This document shows, one piece after another, positions 10,773-23,425 of a stretch of 64,000 nt of DNA. Each line of letters begins with the position of its first letter. The first letter of the stretch is position 1. Source of the stretch: Helichrysum umbraculigerum (Eukaryota; Streptophyta; Magnoliopsida; Asterales; Asteraceae); contig CATIUR010000005.1 in assembly GCA_949592205.1 (NCBI GenBank), positions 128,669,277 to 128,733,276 of the forward strand, given 5' to 3'. Under the pieces are notes generated by a model. The model saw only the letters and a list, made by a program, of their open reading frames with translations. It ran no database searches and had not been told where the DNA came from. Both the position numbers and the translations under genes were made by a program.

Positions 10773-12995
10773 TATAACGCACTCCTTTTTAGCAAACATA
10801 TTTTATATTCTTAAATACCGGAAGCGAGTCCCAATATATACAAACCATATTTACATGTACCAAATTGTGTTTTTCAAATCATCACACTTATACTTATATA
10901 ATTACAAAACTTGTACTAGCGACCGTGTGTTATATTTATTTCCAAAACATAACTTCAAGATTCCCAAAAGATCGGAGTAGTCGCAACAGTAATCAAACAT
11001 TCCATCCAGAATCCCAAAGCCCAATCCATATCCCAAACATAATATGCAAAAATGTTAAATATCGAGGGGTTAGCTCACAGCTAAGTGAATGGAATTGTAC
11101 CCGACAGTTCAATCCAGAAATAACAAATCATATTACAACAAATAAACACCCAAGCACACAATACTAACAAGGACCCACGGTTCTTGAGTAAGCCTTCACA
11201 AGAACCCCCAATCACTGGTATGCCATCCCAGTGATTAACCTAAACACACATAGTCAGAGGATCGGCGGTTCTTGGTATGCCATCACAAGAACACCTTAAA
11301 CTACTAGTATGCCATCACAGTGATTTACCGATAGTTTGAAGCTATCTTCACTGACTAGGGTTCATCCATCAACGATGTGTATCAGAAACCCCCGCCAGCC
11401 AAACAATAGCAACAAACCCAACCAGCGTTGACCTCTGAATAAATCCACATAGTCACATATGCCCAATGGCCACGAAATCACATAACGACTAATCATCATG
11501 CCATCAGAAAAATAACAAATCAATCAACCCAAATCAACAATAGCAATTTCTTAGTACTAAACAGTCAATAATCAATATCAATAATCCAAATGACTAAACA
11601 ATCCATAACCAATAACAAGTATGTTCACCCATTGTAACCAAACTTGTTACAACTGGGTTGAACCGAAGAATACAATTACCACTCACCAAAATTACCAGTC
11701 CTTCAACTCAGTGGTCTTATATTACCGAGTTTGCTTTGGCTTATCTGAAATTACAAATAACAATAAGTTAGTACTTTTCATAACATATTCCAAGATATAA
11801 CTTAAAGCTACAAGATTATCAAATTACAAATATTGATCGTACTAGTTTATAAGTTATCATCATATCATATTCCGAAAGTGTAATCTCAATCATAGTTATT
11901 AAATTGAACCATATCTAAACTCTATCATCTTATTCCACATTATAACATCATATACATAAATACTAATCATCAATATAATCTATTATAACAATATAATACT
12001 TATATTCGTTATCTAATCTTATTTAATATCATGTAAGGTCATAAACTATTCGAATAAGAAAGTTTGTATTAAGACTGAAAATTGTTTGCTGTTTAACACC
12101 TAGGACCCGCCGGCTCCCAACCCCAAACACAGAACCCGCCGGCTAGGGTGGAGAACCCGCCGGCTAGGGTGGAGAACCCGCCGGCTTGTTCTTCACAGAC
12201 CCAAAACCTGCACCTGTTTCCAGCTTCTAACCCCGAATTCCAAACCCAAAATCCATATAACTCAGATACTACAAACAATTTTATACCACAACAAACCTCA
12301 AATAACAATTAGCAACACCATATATCAAGTCCTATATCAATCTAACTTCAAATTCATGAACCCTAGTTAATTCAACTTAAAAATTGAAGAACAATCATAC
12401 AAATTAGTTTACTCAAAGTAAAATCATCCTATATCATTCACTTGCATCTAATAACACCTGATAATACTTATACAATATATCGATTTCACATATATATACA
12501 CATACACCACTAACTTACACAAAATTAATTCATGGATAGTTTATGTAGAATAATTAAGAATACTTACAACTATAAAGAAAGAGCAAGAACTAGTTAATAA
12601 AGATGATGATGAATCCGATGCATAAGAAAAATCAATCCACAGCTTATTATTGCCATAATTTGTTTGGAATTTCTTTGTAATTAGTTTGAGTAGGTTTCAC
12701 AAGAATAAAGAGATTTAAGCAAAAAAAAAAAGTAACAATATTTAAGTCGGCTCCTCACCAACCAAACCGACCCAGTTAAAATAATTTTATACTCCTTCCA
12801 AACTTATTGTCTGGAACCTGAAAACCATTTGCGTGAAAACTGTTTTATTTTACCGTCAACTTTATTAATTTAAAACAAGTACAATTTTATTAGTCACAAT
12901 AAATCCTGTGACTCTTTTACCTATTTATTTTAAATAACCATTTAAAAACTTAATAAAATACCATTTATTTCTAGACCCGAAAACAGGATATTACA
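10773..12995 (-). mobile_element. Solo LTR X, Ty3/gypsy type, minus strand
   Basis: 2223 bases bounded by the target duplication GTGGA (10768-10772 and 12996-13000). Read on the minus strand it starts TGTAATATCC and ends in GTTATA, a decayed form of the usual TTACA end. Removing the insert and one GTGGA restores the tandem repeat unit TGTGGATATGCCAA. There is no PBS, PPT or coding sequence inside. The only longer open stretches (10865-11167 forward, 12093-12308 reverse) look fortuitous. Confidence 0.75.
12104..12186. repeat. 21-base tandem repeat in solo LTR X
   Basis: Units of ACCCGCCGGCTAGGGTGGAGA repeated with one divergent first copy. It is GC-rich against an AT-rich background. Confidence 0.75.
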
Positions 12996-13870
12996 GTGGA
13001 TATGCCAATTGCACTGTACACCGTGAGTATTCCTAGGGATGAATGCCTAATAGCAAAGGAGGGTCTAATTCATGACGGAGTTAATTATGCTTAAACCTGA
13101 TATAAATGAGTTTTGAAAAGAAAGCAAGTATTCTGCTGTAATACAAGATGCTTAAACTGCTTAACTCAACATAACCGACAACTTAACATATACAACATAC
13201 AATTCGTACTTACCTAGATAAACTCAGATAGATTTAGGTGTTAAGAAAGGTCAGATAGAAAATTGCAGTTTGTTACCTTATGCCTACACCCAGGATATAT
13301 CATCCTTAGAGGTCGCTTAGTCTTACAAGGCAAGTGAGGGGGGTTTGAACAACCTGTTTCTGATCAGCATCAGGATAACCTAGGATTCAGTGACATATGC
13401 TTTTAGGCTTTTAGACTAAAACATAGGGTCCTAGTGTTTACACCGACTGTCCGTCTGATGATTTACCCAAGGTAGTCTCCAATCATCTGTATAATGATTA
13501 TCATCTAGAAACCCTAATTATTGAAGTTTCAGCAATCACGCTCTACCTGTTGCCTACTCTCTATTTTATTTACTTGTTTTATTTAGTATTAGATAAACCA
13601 ACCAAAACCTACCTACTTTTATAAACTCATCATACCAGAAAGCTCGTTTACGGTAAGTCCCTTTTAGTTCCATTCGCTCCGATATTAAGAACGACACTCG
13701 AGTTATACTTACTGCTTACTCCCCAAAAGTAGGTAGTACTTATAGTTTGAGCCCCAGCTCATATATATTTTAAACCTAACACGTTCGCGTTGTTGCGCCG
13801 TCGTTTGCAGGACCGCCGTGCCCCCACCGGACGACGACCGCGGCAGAGTCAGCACTCTGACGACGCAACA

Positions 13871-15370
13871 GGTTTATTATTGTGATTGTTGATGACGTAG
13901 ATAATTATAAGTAGGGATGACATTTTATAATTAGTGTACGAGAATCGTAAAGTGATATGACGGCCCCTATTCGACTGTTTACTAGATTTAGTACTGGAAA
14001 CGGTTTTAAGCGGAGTACAAACGTATGGAAGTTGATAAGCGACCAAAGATAGTTATATCACTGGAATCAGCTCTGGTTTAACAGTTGGAATTCTGAAAGG
14101 ATAATACGACTTCCCAACTAACTGGTATATCCTACGAAAGTCAACGCACTGTAAAGTAATGTTCGTGAAATACGTTCAGATAAAATAGGAATTAGTAACC
14201 CTTGTACTGTTAGGAATTTATGAACTTAAGTTTAATCTATGGAGTACCCTTTCGGGTTATCCACGTGACTGCAACCTAGTAATTAGGACCTGATCAACCT
14301 TAATTATGGTAAGTAGTTATCTGTGCCCATGACATGCAATAAGTAAGACACAGTGAAACCACTCGTTGTATATATTAGGTTTACATTTCTGCATTTCTCT
14401 ACATTTAGTTAGTTTAGAGTGTCATTTTCACTGTTAATTACTCTTGATCGCATGTTGGATGTAAGAAGCCATGGAACTACCATGTAAAGTACACCGTTTA
14501 TTACTGAAAGGCATGGTCTGCATATGAAACACGTTTTAATAAACTGCGAATAATCCAGGGATGTATAACTATTTGAAAAGGAGAGGCTTAAGTCATAAGT
14601 CGAAGTAACCAAGCTTTAGTAAATAAACAAGGCTTAGAAATAAGAGTAAAGTCCTAGCGACCTAGAATCCTTAAAACACTAAGTCTTACAAAATCAGTGG
14701 TCTAAACATACAAAGTTATTAATCTGCATGCTAATAGAATAGTAAACTATCTTAGGGGTTAAGAACGGTCGGACCTATGAGACGATACGCTGCTGATTCA
14801 TGCACCTCGGTATAAAACCAAGATAGGTTGTTTATCTTTCAACTAGATAAGTATTGGAAGTTTGCGTATTGCTCCGATCAGAATCAAGATAACCTAGTTC
14901 CTAGTGACATGCCAATGGGAAAATTAGTTGGTAGGGTTCTAGAGTTTACACCTAATAGTTTAGTTATTATATTAAGTACTGTCCCTATTTAGTCTGTTAT
15001 CCCGAAACATTAATTATCAAAGTCTCAGCAATCACATATTTATCTTTACCTGCTTTCCTGTACTTTAATTTCTTGCAATTTACTTTCCTGCACTTTAATT
15101 ATTTGTCTTTAGTTTAAAACCCACAAACCTACCTACTTTGCTCCATCCTAAATACTTCCCTACCGAAAGCACCAACTTTAATCACCCACACGTTTCGATT
15201 CATAGAACGATCTTAGGTTATACTTACCACTTACTAACCAGAGTAGGTAGTACATATAATTTAAGCCCCGCTATATATAAATTTTAAAACCCCTGTTGGC
15301 ACCCGAATAGTTACCACCAATGACACCGACGCTTTCGGGTGCCACCAATACTCTTACTCTTGCTGATGTC
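13871..15370 (+). mobile_element. Second, diverged Athila/Tat-like LTR-derived segment
   Basis: The same order of sub-segments as in the alpha and beta LTRs recurs: ACTGGAAACG...GGAGTACAAACGTATGGAAG (13995-14030), CCTGATCAACC (14288), a GGGGTTAAGAACGGTC segment (14754), and GAGTAGGTAGTACATATAATTTAAGCCCC (15241-15269). It has no LTR start and no PBS. The last part contains an 11-base inverted repeat at 15297-15344. It is probably the remnant of another LTR of this group. No gene seen. Confidence 0.5.
15297..15344. repeat. Perfect 11-base inverted repeat
   Basis: TGGCACCCGAA at 15297-15307 pairs with TTCGGGTGCCA at 15334-15344 across a 26-base loop. Confidence 0.75.
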
Positions 15371-15742
15371 TGTTATTTAGTGTTTAGTCCCTATAATCAC
15401 CAAGCAAAAGATTAAAACACAATAAGAATTATACAATAAACACAAATGTAACACCCCCAAAATTTAATGATTTGCGGAAGCACGATTTGGGTGTTACTAA
15501 TCAATAATCAAAGCACCAAGATATAATGAACGACCACTATATGCGTCGTTTCGAACTTGTATTAAATAAACATAAGTTTACATCAAAAATAATGTTTACA
15601 TTAGCTCGGTTTCTGAAATTGAGAGATTTACATCACATAATTACTTGTACAAAATATAATAATGCAATTAAATCTCTGATTGTATGAATGCTAACTCGAG
15701 CTAATGATTCCTGCTTGGGCAGTCCAACCTACTGCTGTGTAC

Positions 15743-16233
15743 CTGTGATACATGCTAAAATGGGTCAGCGAAACGCTGGTGAGCTCACAGGTTTGTATGT
15801 CAACACATATTTGTATGAACCGCAAGATTTATAATTGAATTTAAAGTGCAATTAAGCAAAATAAAAGTTATACAGCCGTGAGCACATAGTCTGAGCTTAA
15901 CTTGAGTTGTCAGGTCCAATTAAGGAAACCCAACTGAGGTTGCCTCCTACGAGTGCCTAATCTACACTCTTCTTCCCAAATGCTAATACGTCCGTTTGAC
16001 CAGTTAGTGCGTGCTAACCCGGACGAGGATTGTCAATCCTATATGATATCATATACTAACATTCACGCTACAGATGTATTACCAGACTATGTTGTGGAGG
16101 GCTTTAGTGATTAGTTGAAAACAACTCATGTAGTATTTGATTGATTTGTACTTGCGTTCAACATGTAAATAAAACGAGCAATGTAATCACACCCCTGATT
16201 GAAAAGCAGTAAAATAGGGGCCATGAGACTCAC
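15743..16233 (-). other. Candidate LTR-embedded intron in solo LTR V
   Basis: On the minus strand the donor is CAG/GTGAGT in the conserved palindrome and the acceptor ATCACAG/GTAC, 491 bases apart. Inferred from conservation with the other LTRs. Confidence 0.35.
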
Positions 16234-16586
16234 CTGAGTCTTGAAGCGTTTAAACAATTAAACTTTGTAACACCCCCGAAATTCACTGTTTTGCGGAAGC
16301 ATAGTTTGGGTGTTACTAATCAAATATCACAGCACAAAGATAAAGTAAACGACATCTATATGCAACGTTTGTAAGTTAGTTACATTCCATAGATATATTG
16401 TTTGAAAACTTAGTGTTTTCGTATACAAAAATGTAGTTTCCCTAGAGTCCGCGCGTGTAGCGGGAGATTCTATTACATAATCAAAATATACAAAAGATAA
16501 TGCTAAGAATCTCCGTTAATGCAGTTGTGTTGAAATCATGCGACTCTAGTTAAAAATCCTGGAGTAATCCTACTCCATCCGAGTAC

Positions 16587-17131
16587 CTGAGAAAACATGC
16601 TAAAAAGTGTCAACCAAAAGGTTGGTGAATCTTACAGGTTTGTAAGTAATATCAGCTTTGAACACGAGATTTCATCAGTAATGCCCGCAGGCATAAAATC
16701 AGCCATTTCAATCCAGAAATCGTAAACCAGTATTTGCAATCCCACAAATGTAAGTAAGTAAGTTTATACCGTTGCCATGAGGCTCATAATAGAAGCTTAA
16801 CCCGTAAGTAATAAGTTTGCTCCCGTGACATGCTCGTAAATGAGCAAGCATCAGTAACGAATAATTAGTCACCCGTTTATACGTGTAAATCAGTACGTGG
16901 CAGCGCTACTGCCCCGGGCGGGGAGGGTCATTTCCCTAATGGATCCATTAACTAGTGTTCGCGCTTAAGTCCATAACTAACGATATATGATGGAGAGACT
17001 TCTGTTTGTAAGTAAACTCATGCAATTCCGTTTGGTATAGTAAACAGTTTTAGTACTTGTGTTCAAGGAAAAATAGTAGCATGTATCTCCCCCAATAAGA
17101 TAAACAGTAAAAGTGGGGCCGTAAGACTCAC
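16587..17131 (-). other. Candidate LTR-embedded intron in the 3' LTR of element I
   Basis: Donor CAG/GTGAGT within GACTCAGGTGAGTC (minus strand) and acceptor TCTCAG/GTAC, 545 bases apart. In the 5' LTR copy the palindrome reads GACTCACCCGAGTC on the plus strand near 25120-25133, which changes the donor from CAG to CGG. Confidence 0.35.
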
Positions 17132-17492
17132 CTGAGTCTTGTAGTAATCAGTTGCAATTAGCAAGTAGTAAGTAAAGCAAGTAGGTTCTCTGAACCCGTA
17201 ACCTTCAAATGCCTAATCATATGAAGTTATGTAAGTATGCGTCTCACGAGACGTTTCGTTTAGTTGTACACAACTAGTATATCCAGTGTTTGTCCGTATG
17301 TTTGTAATTGTTTGTTTGTTGGAAAACATGTTTGGCCCGTTGGTGACGGTTTGTAGCAAAAATTCTAAAATGTTGACTTTGCTACAGTAAATGTGCTACA
17401 GTGAATTGCTACAGTAAAATTTGACTTTTGCTACAGTAACTTTGACTTTTCTATAGTGAAAATCCTTTAAAATTTCCAAGTTTTCTGTTTTC

Positions 17493-17780
17493 TGCGACAT
17501 AAGCTGCGACACAAGGATTTGTATGCGACACAAGGGTTGTGTCGCATGAAGGATGCGACACAATAGCTCTGCGACACAGTGGTTGTGTCGCAAAAAGCTT
17601 GCGATGCTAATTCAATAGCGACAGAACGGTTGTGTCGTATTAAATACGACATAGTATGCGACATAGAGTGCGACACAATATTGTGTCGCAAAGGTTACGA
17701 CACTAAAGGATTGGTACGACATAAGGTGCGACACAAACGGGTTTATGCGACACAGCATGCGACACAAGGCTTGTGTCGCA
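17493..17780. repeat. TGCGACACA hairpin array in the 3' LTR of element I
   Basis: About a dozen copies of TGCGACACA or its complement TGTGTCGCA, mostly paired as head-to-head arms (for example GCGACACAATATTGTGTCGC near 17680). Confidence 0.85.
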
Positions 17781-18701
17781 TGTATGAACACCAGCCCAGA
17801 AACTTTCGGGTTTCAAGAATTTTCGACCAAAAACGCAAACCTAACCCATTTTCGAGCTATAAAATCGTGTATTCTTCATGTATTAGGTTATATCTAAGTT
17901 GTGTACACATCAAAACATCAAAACATTACACCAAATTGAATAGATCTAAGATTTTAGAAATTTCTTACTTTTGCAAATCGAGCCAATTGGAGGATGGAAC
18001 GATGAAAACGATCTTGATATTCTTGCTCCACTCGTGATGGTGATTCCAAATATGTAATTTTCGTGTGTCGGTTTGTATTCCGAAAATTTGGTGTGGATTT
18101 GGTTGAGAGTGTTTGGAAGATGTGTGTGTGTTTGAAATGGTGAAAATGAAAGAATGGGAGTTGGGTGGGGGTTGGGGTTGGCTGATCCAAGGGGCAAGGG
18201 AGGGGAAAGTGCTCCCTAAAACTCAGTGTTTACTCCGTGTCCTAATCGTTAAATCCTTTGTTTTTAGTATTTTTAACCAAACCGTTATATTTTAAAATGT
18301 AACTAGAGTATTTAAATAAAATGTCTTGAAATTAATAATAAAAACATTTGTCGCAATATTTAAATTATTAAGTCGCGTTTATTACGTTTTGTTGCGTTAG
18401 TTAAAATGTCGTCGCGATAATATATAAATAATGCTCGTTCGGTTGCGTATTTTATATAACAAAATACATTCTCATTATTTAAGTAAATTTCTGTCACCAA
18501 CGTCCAAGTAAACTGTGTCGGACTCCGTCCGGTTAATTCGCACGATTTATCCAAATCGCGTAAGTACACACACATATATATAAATCACCTTATATATATA
18601 TATATACAAATAGAGCCTGTAATTAGTCCTATTACATACTAATTACAACTAGTTACAAACAATTAGGCATAATTAATTATCCTAATTATGCAGGTGTTAC
18701 A

Positions 18702-18714
18702 TTCTCCCCTTGTT
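18702..18714 (-). promoter_or_regulatory. Polypurine tract of element I
   Basis: On the minus strand AACAAGGGGAGAA lies directly against the 3' LTR start, as in elements II and IV. Confidence 0.85.
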
Positions 18715-18734
18715 AAAGAAATTTCGTCCCGAAA

Positions 18735-21700
18735 TTAGCTTGGGTGCACGGACTGTGCGTTATCTGGGAAGAGATGTGGGTATTTCTGTCGTATTTGGTC
18801 TTCCCGTTCCCAGGTGAACTCAGGGCCGCGCCTAGAATTCCACCTGACCTTTACGATGGGAATACGACTCTGTTTCAATCGTTTGACCTCACGGTCCATG
18901 ATTTCCATAGGTTCCTCGACAAAATGAAGTTTATCATCGATTTGAATTTCGTCGAGCGGTATAATCAGTGTCTCGTCAGACAGACATTTCTTCAAGTTAG
19001 AAATGTGGAATGTGTTGTGTACGCTGCTAAGTTCAGCAGGAAGTTGCAGGCGGTATGCCACTGGACCAATCCTTTCCAGGATTTCGAATGGTCCGATGTA
19101 TCTAGGATTTAGTTTGCCTCGCTTTCCGAATCGAATGACACCCTTCCACGGTGCCACTTTGAGAAGTACCTTGTCCCCTACCTGGAACTCAAGGTGTTTG
19201 CGTCTCACGTCAGCATAGCTTTTCTGACGATCACGTGCGGCTTTCAGCCAGTTTTGAATACCGATGATTTTCTCAGTAGTTTCCTGAATGATTTCTGGAC
19301 CCGTGAGTTGGGATTCTCCTAACTCAGTCCAACAGATAGGTGATCGGCACTTACGTCCGTAAAGTGCCTCGAAGGGTGCAGCCTTGATGCTGGTATGGTA
19401 ACTGTTGTTGTACGAAAACTCGCACAACGGTAAGTGACTTTCCCAAGAAGTACCGAAGTCAACTACGCGGGCTCGTAGCATATCCTCCAGTGTTTGAATA
19501 GTTCGCTCGCTTTGGCCATCGGTTTGCGGGTGATAAGCAGTACTCATATCCAGACGAGTACCAAGAGATTTTTGTAGTGATTGCCAAAAGTTAGAAGTGA
19601 AACGGCTGTCCCTATCCGAGATGATCGAGATAGGTACACCGTGTCGCGAGATGATTTCTTTGACATAGATGCGAGTCAGACGCTCCATCTTGTCGGTTTT
19701 CTTGATGGCCAGAAAATGAGCAGATTTCGTGAGACGGTCCACGATCACCCAAATGGTATCGCAACCACTCGAAGTTTTCGGTAGTTTGGTGATGAAGTCC
19801 ATGGAAATCTGTTCCCATTTCCATTGAGGAATTTCAGGTTGTTGGAGCAACCCCGAGGGTCTTTGGTGTTCGGCCTTGACTTTGGAACAGGTTAGGCATT
19901 TACTGACGTACAAGGCAATGTCAGCTTTCATGTTAGGCCACCAATACAACCCTTTGATGTCATGATACATCTTATCAGAACCAGGATGTATAGAGTATCG
20001 AGATTTGTGAGCTTCAGCCATCACCAAATCTCGCAAGTTTCCGAATTTGGGTAACCACACCCGGTTAGAGAAGTATCGAGTTCCATCGGGTTTGATTTCG
20101 AATTGTTTATCCAAGCCTCGCAAGGCTTCATTTTTCAAGTTTTCATCGTTGAGTGCTTCAAGTTGAGCGGTAAGGATTTGAGCAGGAAGCTCGTTATGAA
20201 TTGTCATAGAAAGTGCTCGGACTCGAAGGGGTTTCACTCGTTCTTTTCGGCTTAAGGCATCGGCAACTACGTTAGCCTTGCCCGGATGGTATTTGATCTC
20301 GCAGTCGTAGTCACTAAGTAACTCAACCCAGCGACGTTGCCTCATGTTTAGATCCTTCTGATCAAATATGTGTTGGAGACTTTTGTGATCAGTGAAGATA
20401 GTGCTTTTCGTACCGTAGAGATAATGTCTCCAGATTTTCAATGCGAAGACCACAGCACCTAACTCGAGGTCGTGGGTCGTATAGTTTTTCTCGTGGATTT
20501 TTAGTTGTCGTGAGGCATAGGCAATGACTTTTTCCCGTTGCATCAACACACAACCAAGTCCTTGGTGTGAGGCGTCGCAGTAAACTACGAAATCGTCGGT
20601 GCCCTCGGGTAAGGACAAGATCGGTGCACTGCAAAGTTTGTTTTTCAATAGTTGGAAAGCTGACTCTTGTTTATCAGTCCAATCGAACTTCTTATCTTTC
20701 TGAGTCAGTGTGGTTAGGGGAACAACTATTCTTGAAAAGTTTTCGATGAATCGGCGGTAATAACCAGCAAGACCTAAGAATTGTCTCACTTCGGTTGGAG
20801 TGGTCGGTGACTCCCAGCCCTTGATTGCTTCAATCTTGGCGGGATCAACATGAATTCCTTGGCTGTCAATCACGTGCCCGAGGAATTGAACGGTTCGAAT
20901 CCAGAACTCACACTTAGAGAATTTGGCATATAACTCTTCGTGTTTAAGAAGTCCTAGAATGGTTTTCAGATGTTGAGCATGTTCCTGCTCGTTGCGAGAG
21001 TAAATCAGGATATCATCGATGAACACAATGACGAATTTGTCAAGATATGGTTTGCACACCCGATTCATAAGGTCCATGAATACGGCCGGTGCGTTGGTCA
21101 ACCCGAATGGCATCACTTGGAATTCATAATGCCCATAACGAGTTCGGAAAGCTGTCTTTGGGATATCATTGTCACGGACTCGGAGTTGATGATAACCCGA
21201 CCGTAGATCAATCTTTGAGTAAACACTCGATCCCTGGAGTTGGTCAAACAGGTCATCGATTCTAGGAAGTGGGTACCGATTCTTTATGGTTAGCTTATTC
21301 AGCTCTCGGTAGTCGATACACATGCGGAAAGATCCATCTTTCTTTTTCACGAATAAGACCGAAGCTCCCCAAGGTGAGGAACTTGGTCGAATGAATCCTC
21401 TGTCCAGGAGTTCCTGTAGTTGGTTAGACAACTCCTGCATTTCGGATGGTGCTAAACGGTAAGGGACTCGTGCCACGGGTGCAGCTCCAGGCACAAGTTC
21501 GATTTGAAATTCAACTTGTCTAGGTGGCGGAAGTCCGGGCAAGTCTTCAGGAAAGACTTCTGGGAAATCCCGCACGATCGGAACATCCTCAAGTCGCTTC
21601 TCCTCCGACTTCTTCTCCGTTACATGTGCGAGGATGGCTTGATACCCTTTTCGTAGATATTTTCTCGTTTTCAGACAGGATACAATATTCAGATTCTGTC

Positions 21701-23143
21701 TACCGGTCTCCCCTTGTAGGACTAAGGTTCCACCGGAGACAAGAGGTATGCGAACGAGTTTGTCATGACAGATGATTTCAGCTCGGTGCCTAGATAACCA
21801 ATCCATACCGACAATAATATCGAAGCTGCCGATCTCGACAGGGATTAAATCAATGGAAAACGTTTCGTTCGTGAGGTTAAGTGTACAGTTGTGTATGATG
21901 CTATCAGTTTCAATCAGTTTGCCGTTAGCTAATTCTACAATGTATTTAGCATCTAAGGCAGTGGGAGTAATATCAAGTAAAGGGCTAAATTTCTCAGAAA
22001 TGAAGCTTCTATCGGCACCGGTATCAAATAACACAGAAGCAGTAAGGTCGTTGAGAAGGAACGTACCCGTCACGACATTCGGGTCTTGTCTGGCTTCTCC
22101 AGCCTTGATAACGAATGCTCTGCCGCGAGCAGGGTTGTTGTTGTTTTTCAGCTTTGGGCAATCCTTCTTGAAATGCCCTGTATTTCCGCACCCAAAGCAG
22201 GCCTTTGGTGCATTAGGGTTGGGGGTAGAAATGTTGGTTCGGCAATCCTTGGCTAAATTCCCGAACCGTTTGCAGTTGGAGCAAGGGCAAGAACCGTCAT
22301 GATGGCGGCTGCATTTGGAACAGTAAGGCTTGTTCCCACTGTACCCTTTCTTTTCCGAAGTCCCCGATGAATAAGCCTTAATGTACTCAGGCTTTTTGTT
22401 GGAGGTTTGGTTGGATGTGTTGGGGTTTCCTTCCCACTTGCATTTGTTGTTTGCAGATGGGGTTGAAGTTGTGCCACGGCGGACAGAATTTGCCGTTAGT
22501 TCATGGGCCATACGGATGGCGCTCTGAATAGTACCTGGTTTGGATGAAGTCACCAGGTCCTGTAGTCTCTCGGGAAGTCCATCAACGAATTTCTCGATCC
22601 TCTTGTACTCATGATCGACCATGGTTGGGCACAGGAGTGCCAGTTGATGGAAACGGTTGGTGTATCCGGTGATATCATCACCCTGCATCTTGTGGTTCCA
22701 GAATTCCATTTCAGTTGTTTCAATTCATCCCTGGGGCAGTACTCGCCCCTCAACATTTCTTTCAACTCCTACCACGGGAGTTGGTAAGCAGTAGCAACAC
22801 TCACAGTCTGAGCATAAGTGTTCCACCAGGTGAGTGCGGTGTCAGTAAAAGTACTAACGGAGAACTTAACCTTATCTCCCTCCGCACAGTTGCAGATAAG
22901 AAATACATACTCAACTTTCTCGATCCAGCGTACTAGACCGATAGCTCCCTCGGTACCTGCAAAGTTTAGAGGTTTGCAGTTCTGGAAGTCCTTGTAAGAA
23001 CAAGGTTTAGCAGCAGAGGTTTCAGCGGCATCACTGTTCCTCGTGGAATTTGGTGGAGTATTCCGAGCCAAGGCTTCAGTAACAGCCTGGGTTATAAGGG
23101 AGGTAATCTGGGCATCGGTGTATGGTCTTGTCTTTGGCGGCAT
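18735..23143 (-). pseudogene. Gag-pol of chromovirus I, one nonsense codon and one frameshift
   Basis: This is the single-frame polyprotein of a Ty3/gypsy chromovirus. It starts MPPKTRPYTDAQ at 23143. The gag frame stops at a TAG (22769-22771) just after LPW, and about 50 bases on a frameshift (near 22715-22730) moves to the frame that is then open for 1324 codons to 18735. In order: two CCHC knuckles, protease with FDTGAD, RT with FIDD (complement near 21009-21023), RNase H with YCDASHQG, an HHCC zinc site, integrase core with QSERT, a GPF-type module (NPRYIGPF) and a C-terminal chromodomain (RIPIVKVRWNSRRGPEFTWE). The chromodomain in its family directs integration to chromatin. Both lesions lie in gag and none in pol, so the copy is defective but little decayed. 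Length is close to the 1481 codons of copy III. Confidence 0.93.
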
Positions 23144-23425
23144 GATTCTTCAATAAAAGAAATGAAGATACATGAGATTTTGTAGGAACTTGTAATTGTC
23201 ACAGATGTACATGTATAAAAGCAGTAATACATAACATCAACATGGAAAAATGACAATTATTATGAGTTGAAATATCAAGGGAAGTTTGATAGATAATGTG
23301 AGTTCAAAGGTTACATCCTACAGAGATATTACAAAAGGTGTCGGGAATTGTTACATCCGACTAGTTTATAGAGTAGCGCTAGATAGTCATTAGATTACGA
23401 GATAGATTACAAGACAAAGACTACA
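23144..23425 (-). other. Spacer between ORF0 and gag-pol of element I
   Basis: Non-coding, A/T-rich. It contains a TCGGATGTAACAATTCCCGACA-like stretch shared with the same spacer in element III (57835-57860). No other feature seen. Confidence 0.6.

Larger units (their letters stand above)
10552..13040 (+). repeat. About five units of a 54-base tandem repeat, the last interrupted by a solo LTR
   Basis: Units begin TGTGGAAATGC or TGTGGATATGC and contain TGTACACCGTTAGTA or close variants. Four lie in 10552-10767. The fifth starts at 10767 and resumes at 13001 after the inserted LTR. The beta LTR has three units at the same place (51690-51848), so copy number varies. Confidence 0.7.
9021..13870 (+). 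mobile_element. Athila/Tat-like 3' LTR of element alpha, split by a solo LTR
   Basis: It starts TGATGTGTCACAAAAAGTCACG directly after the polypurine stretch. The start matches the beta LTR at 37768 (TGATGTGACGCAAAAAGTCATG). It has a TATA box at 9691, a CT-rich leader, the segment with TTCATTTGTATAGCGCCGGAAAC (10119-10141), and the tandem repeat from 10552. The right end is placed near GACGACGCAACA at 13870 by analogy with beta and is uncertain. Without the inserted solo LTR its length is about 2.6 kb, close to beta at about 2.7 kb. The start is firm. Confidence 0.65.
16266..18701 (-). mobile_element. 3' LTR of element I
   Basis: 2436 bases. On the minus strand it starts TGTAACACCTGCATAATTAGG next to the PPT and ends CGGGGGTGTTACA. 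The inner modules are the hairpin array (17493-17780), the candidate intron (17131 down to 16587) and the hairpin CAACC-AAAA-GGTTG (16611-16624). The 152-residue forward and 60-83-residue reverse ORFs here repeat exactly or nearly so in the other LTR and are artefacts. Confidence 0.92.

Noticed and set aside
17493..17780. Regularly spaced TGCGACACA repeats that resemble a CRISPR array
   Set aside because: Units are inverted as well as direct, spacers are irregular and short, there are no cas genes, and the array lies inside a plant LTR that occurs twice.
17579..18037. 152-codon forward ORF, repeated at 25575-26033
   Set aside because: It lies within the LTR of minus-strand element I. The first part is a translation of the hairpin array, and its repetition only reflects the LTR pair.
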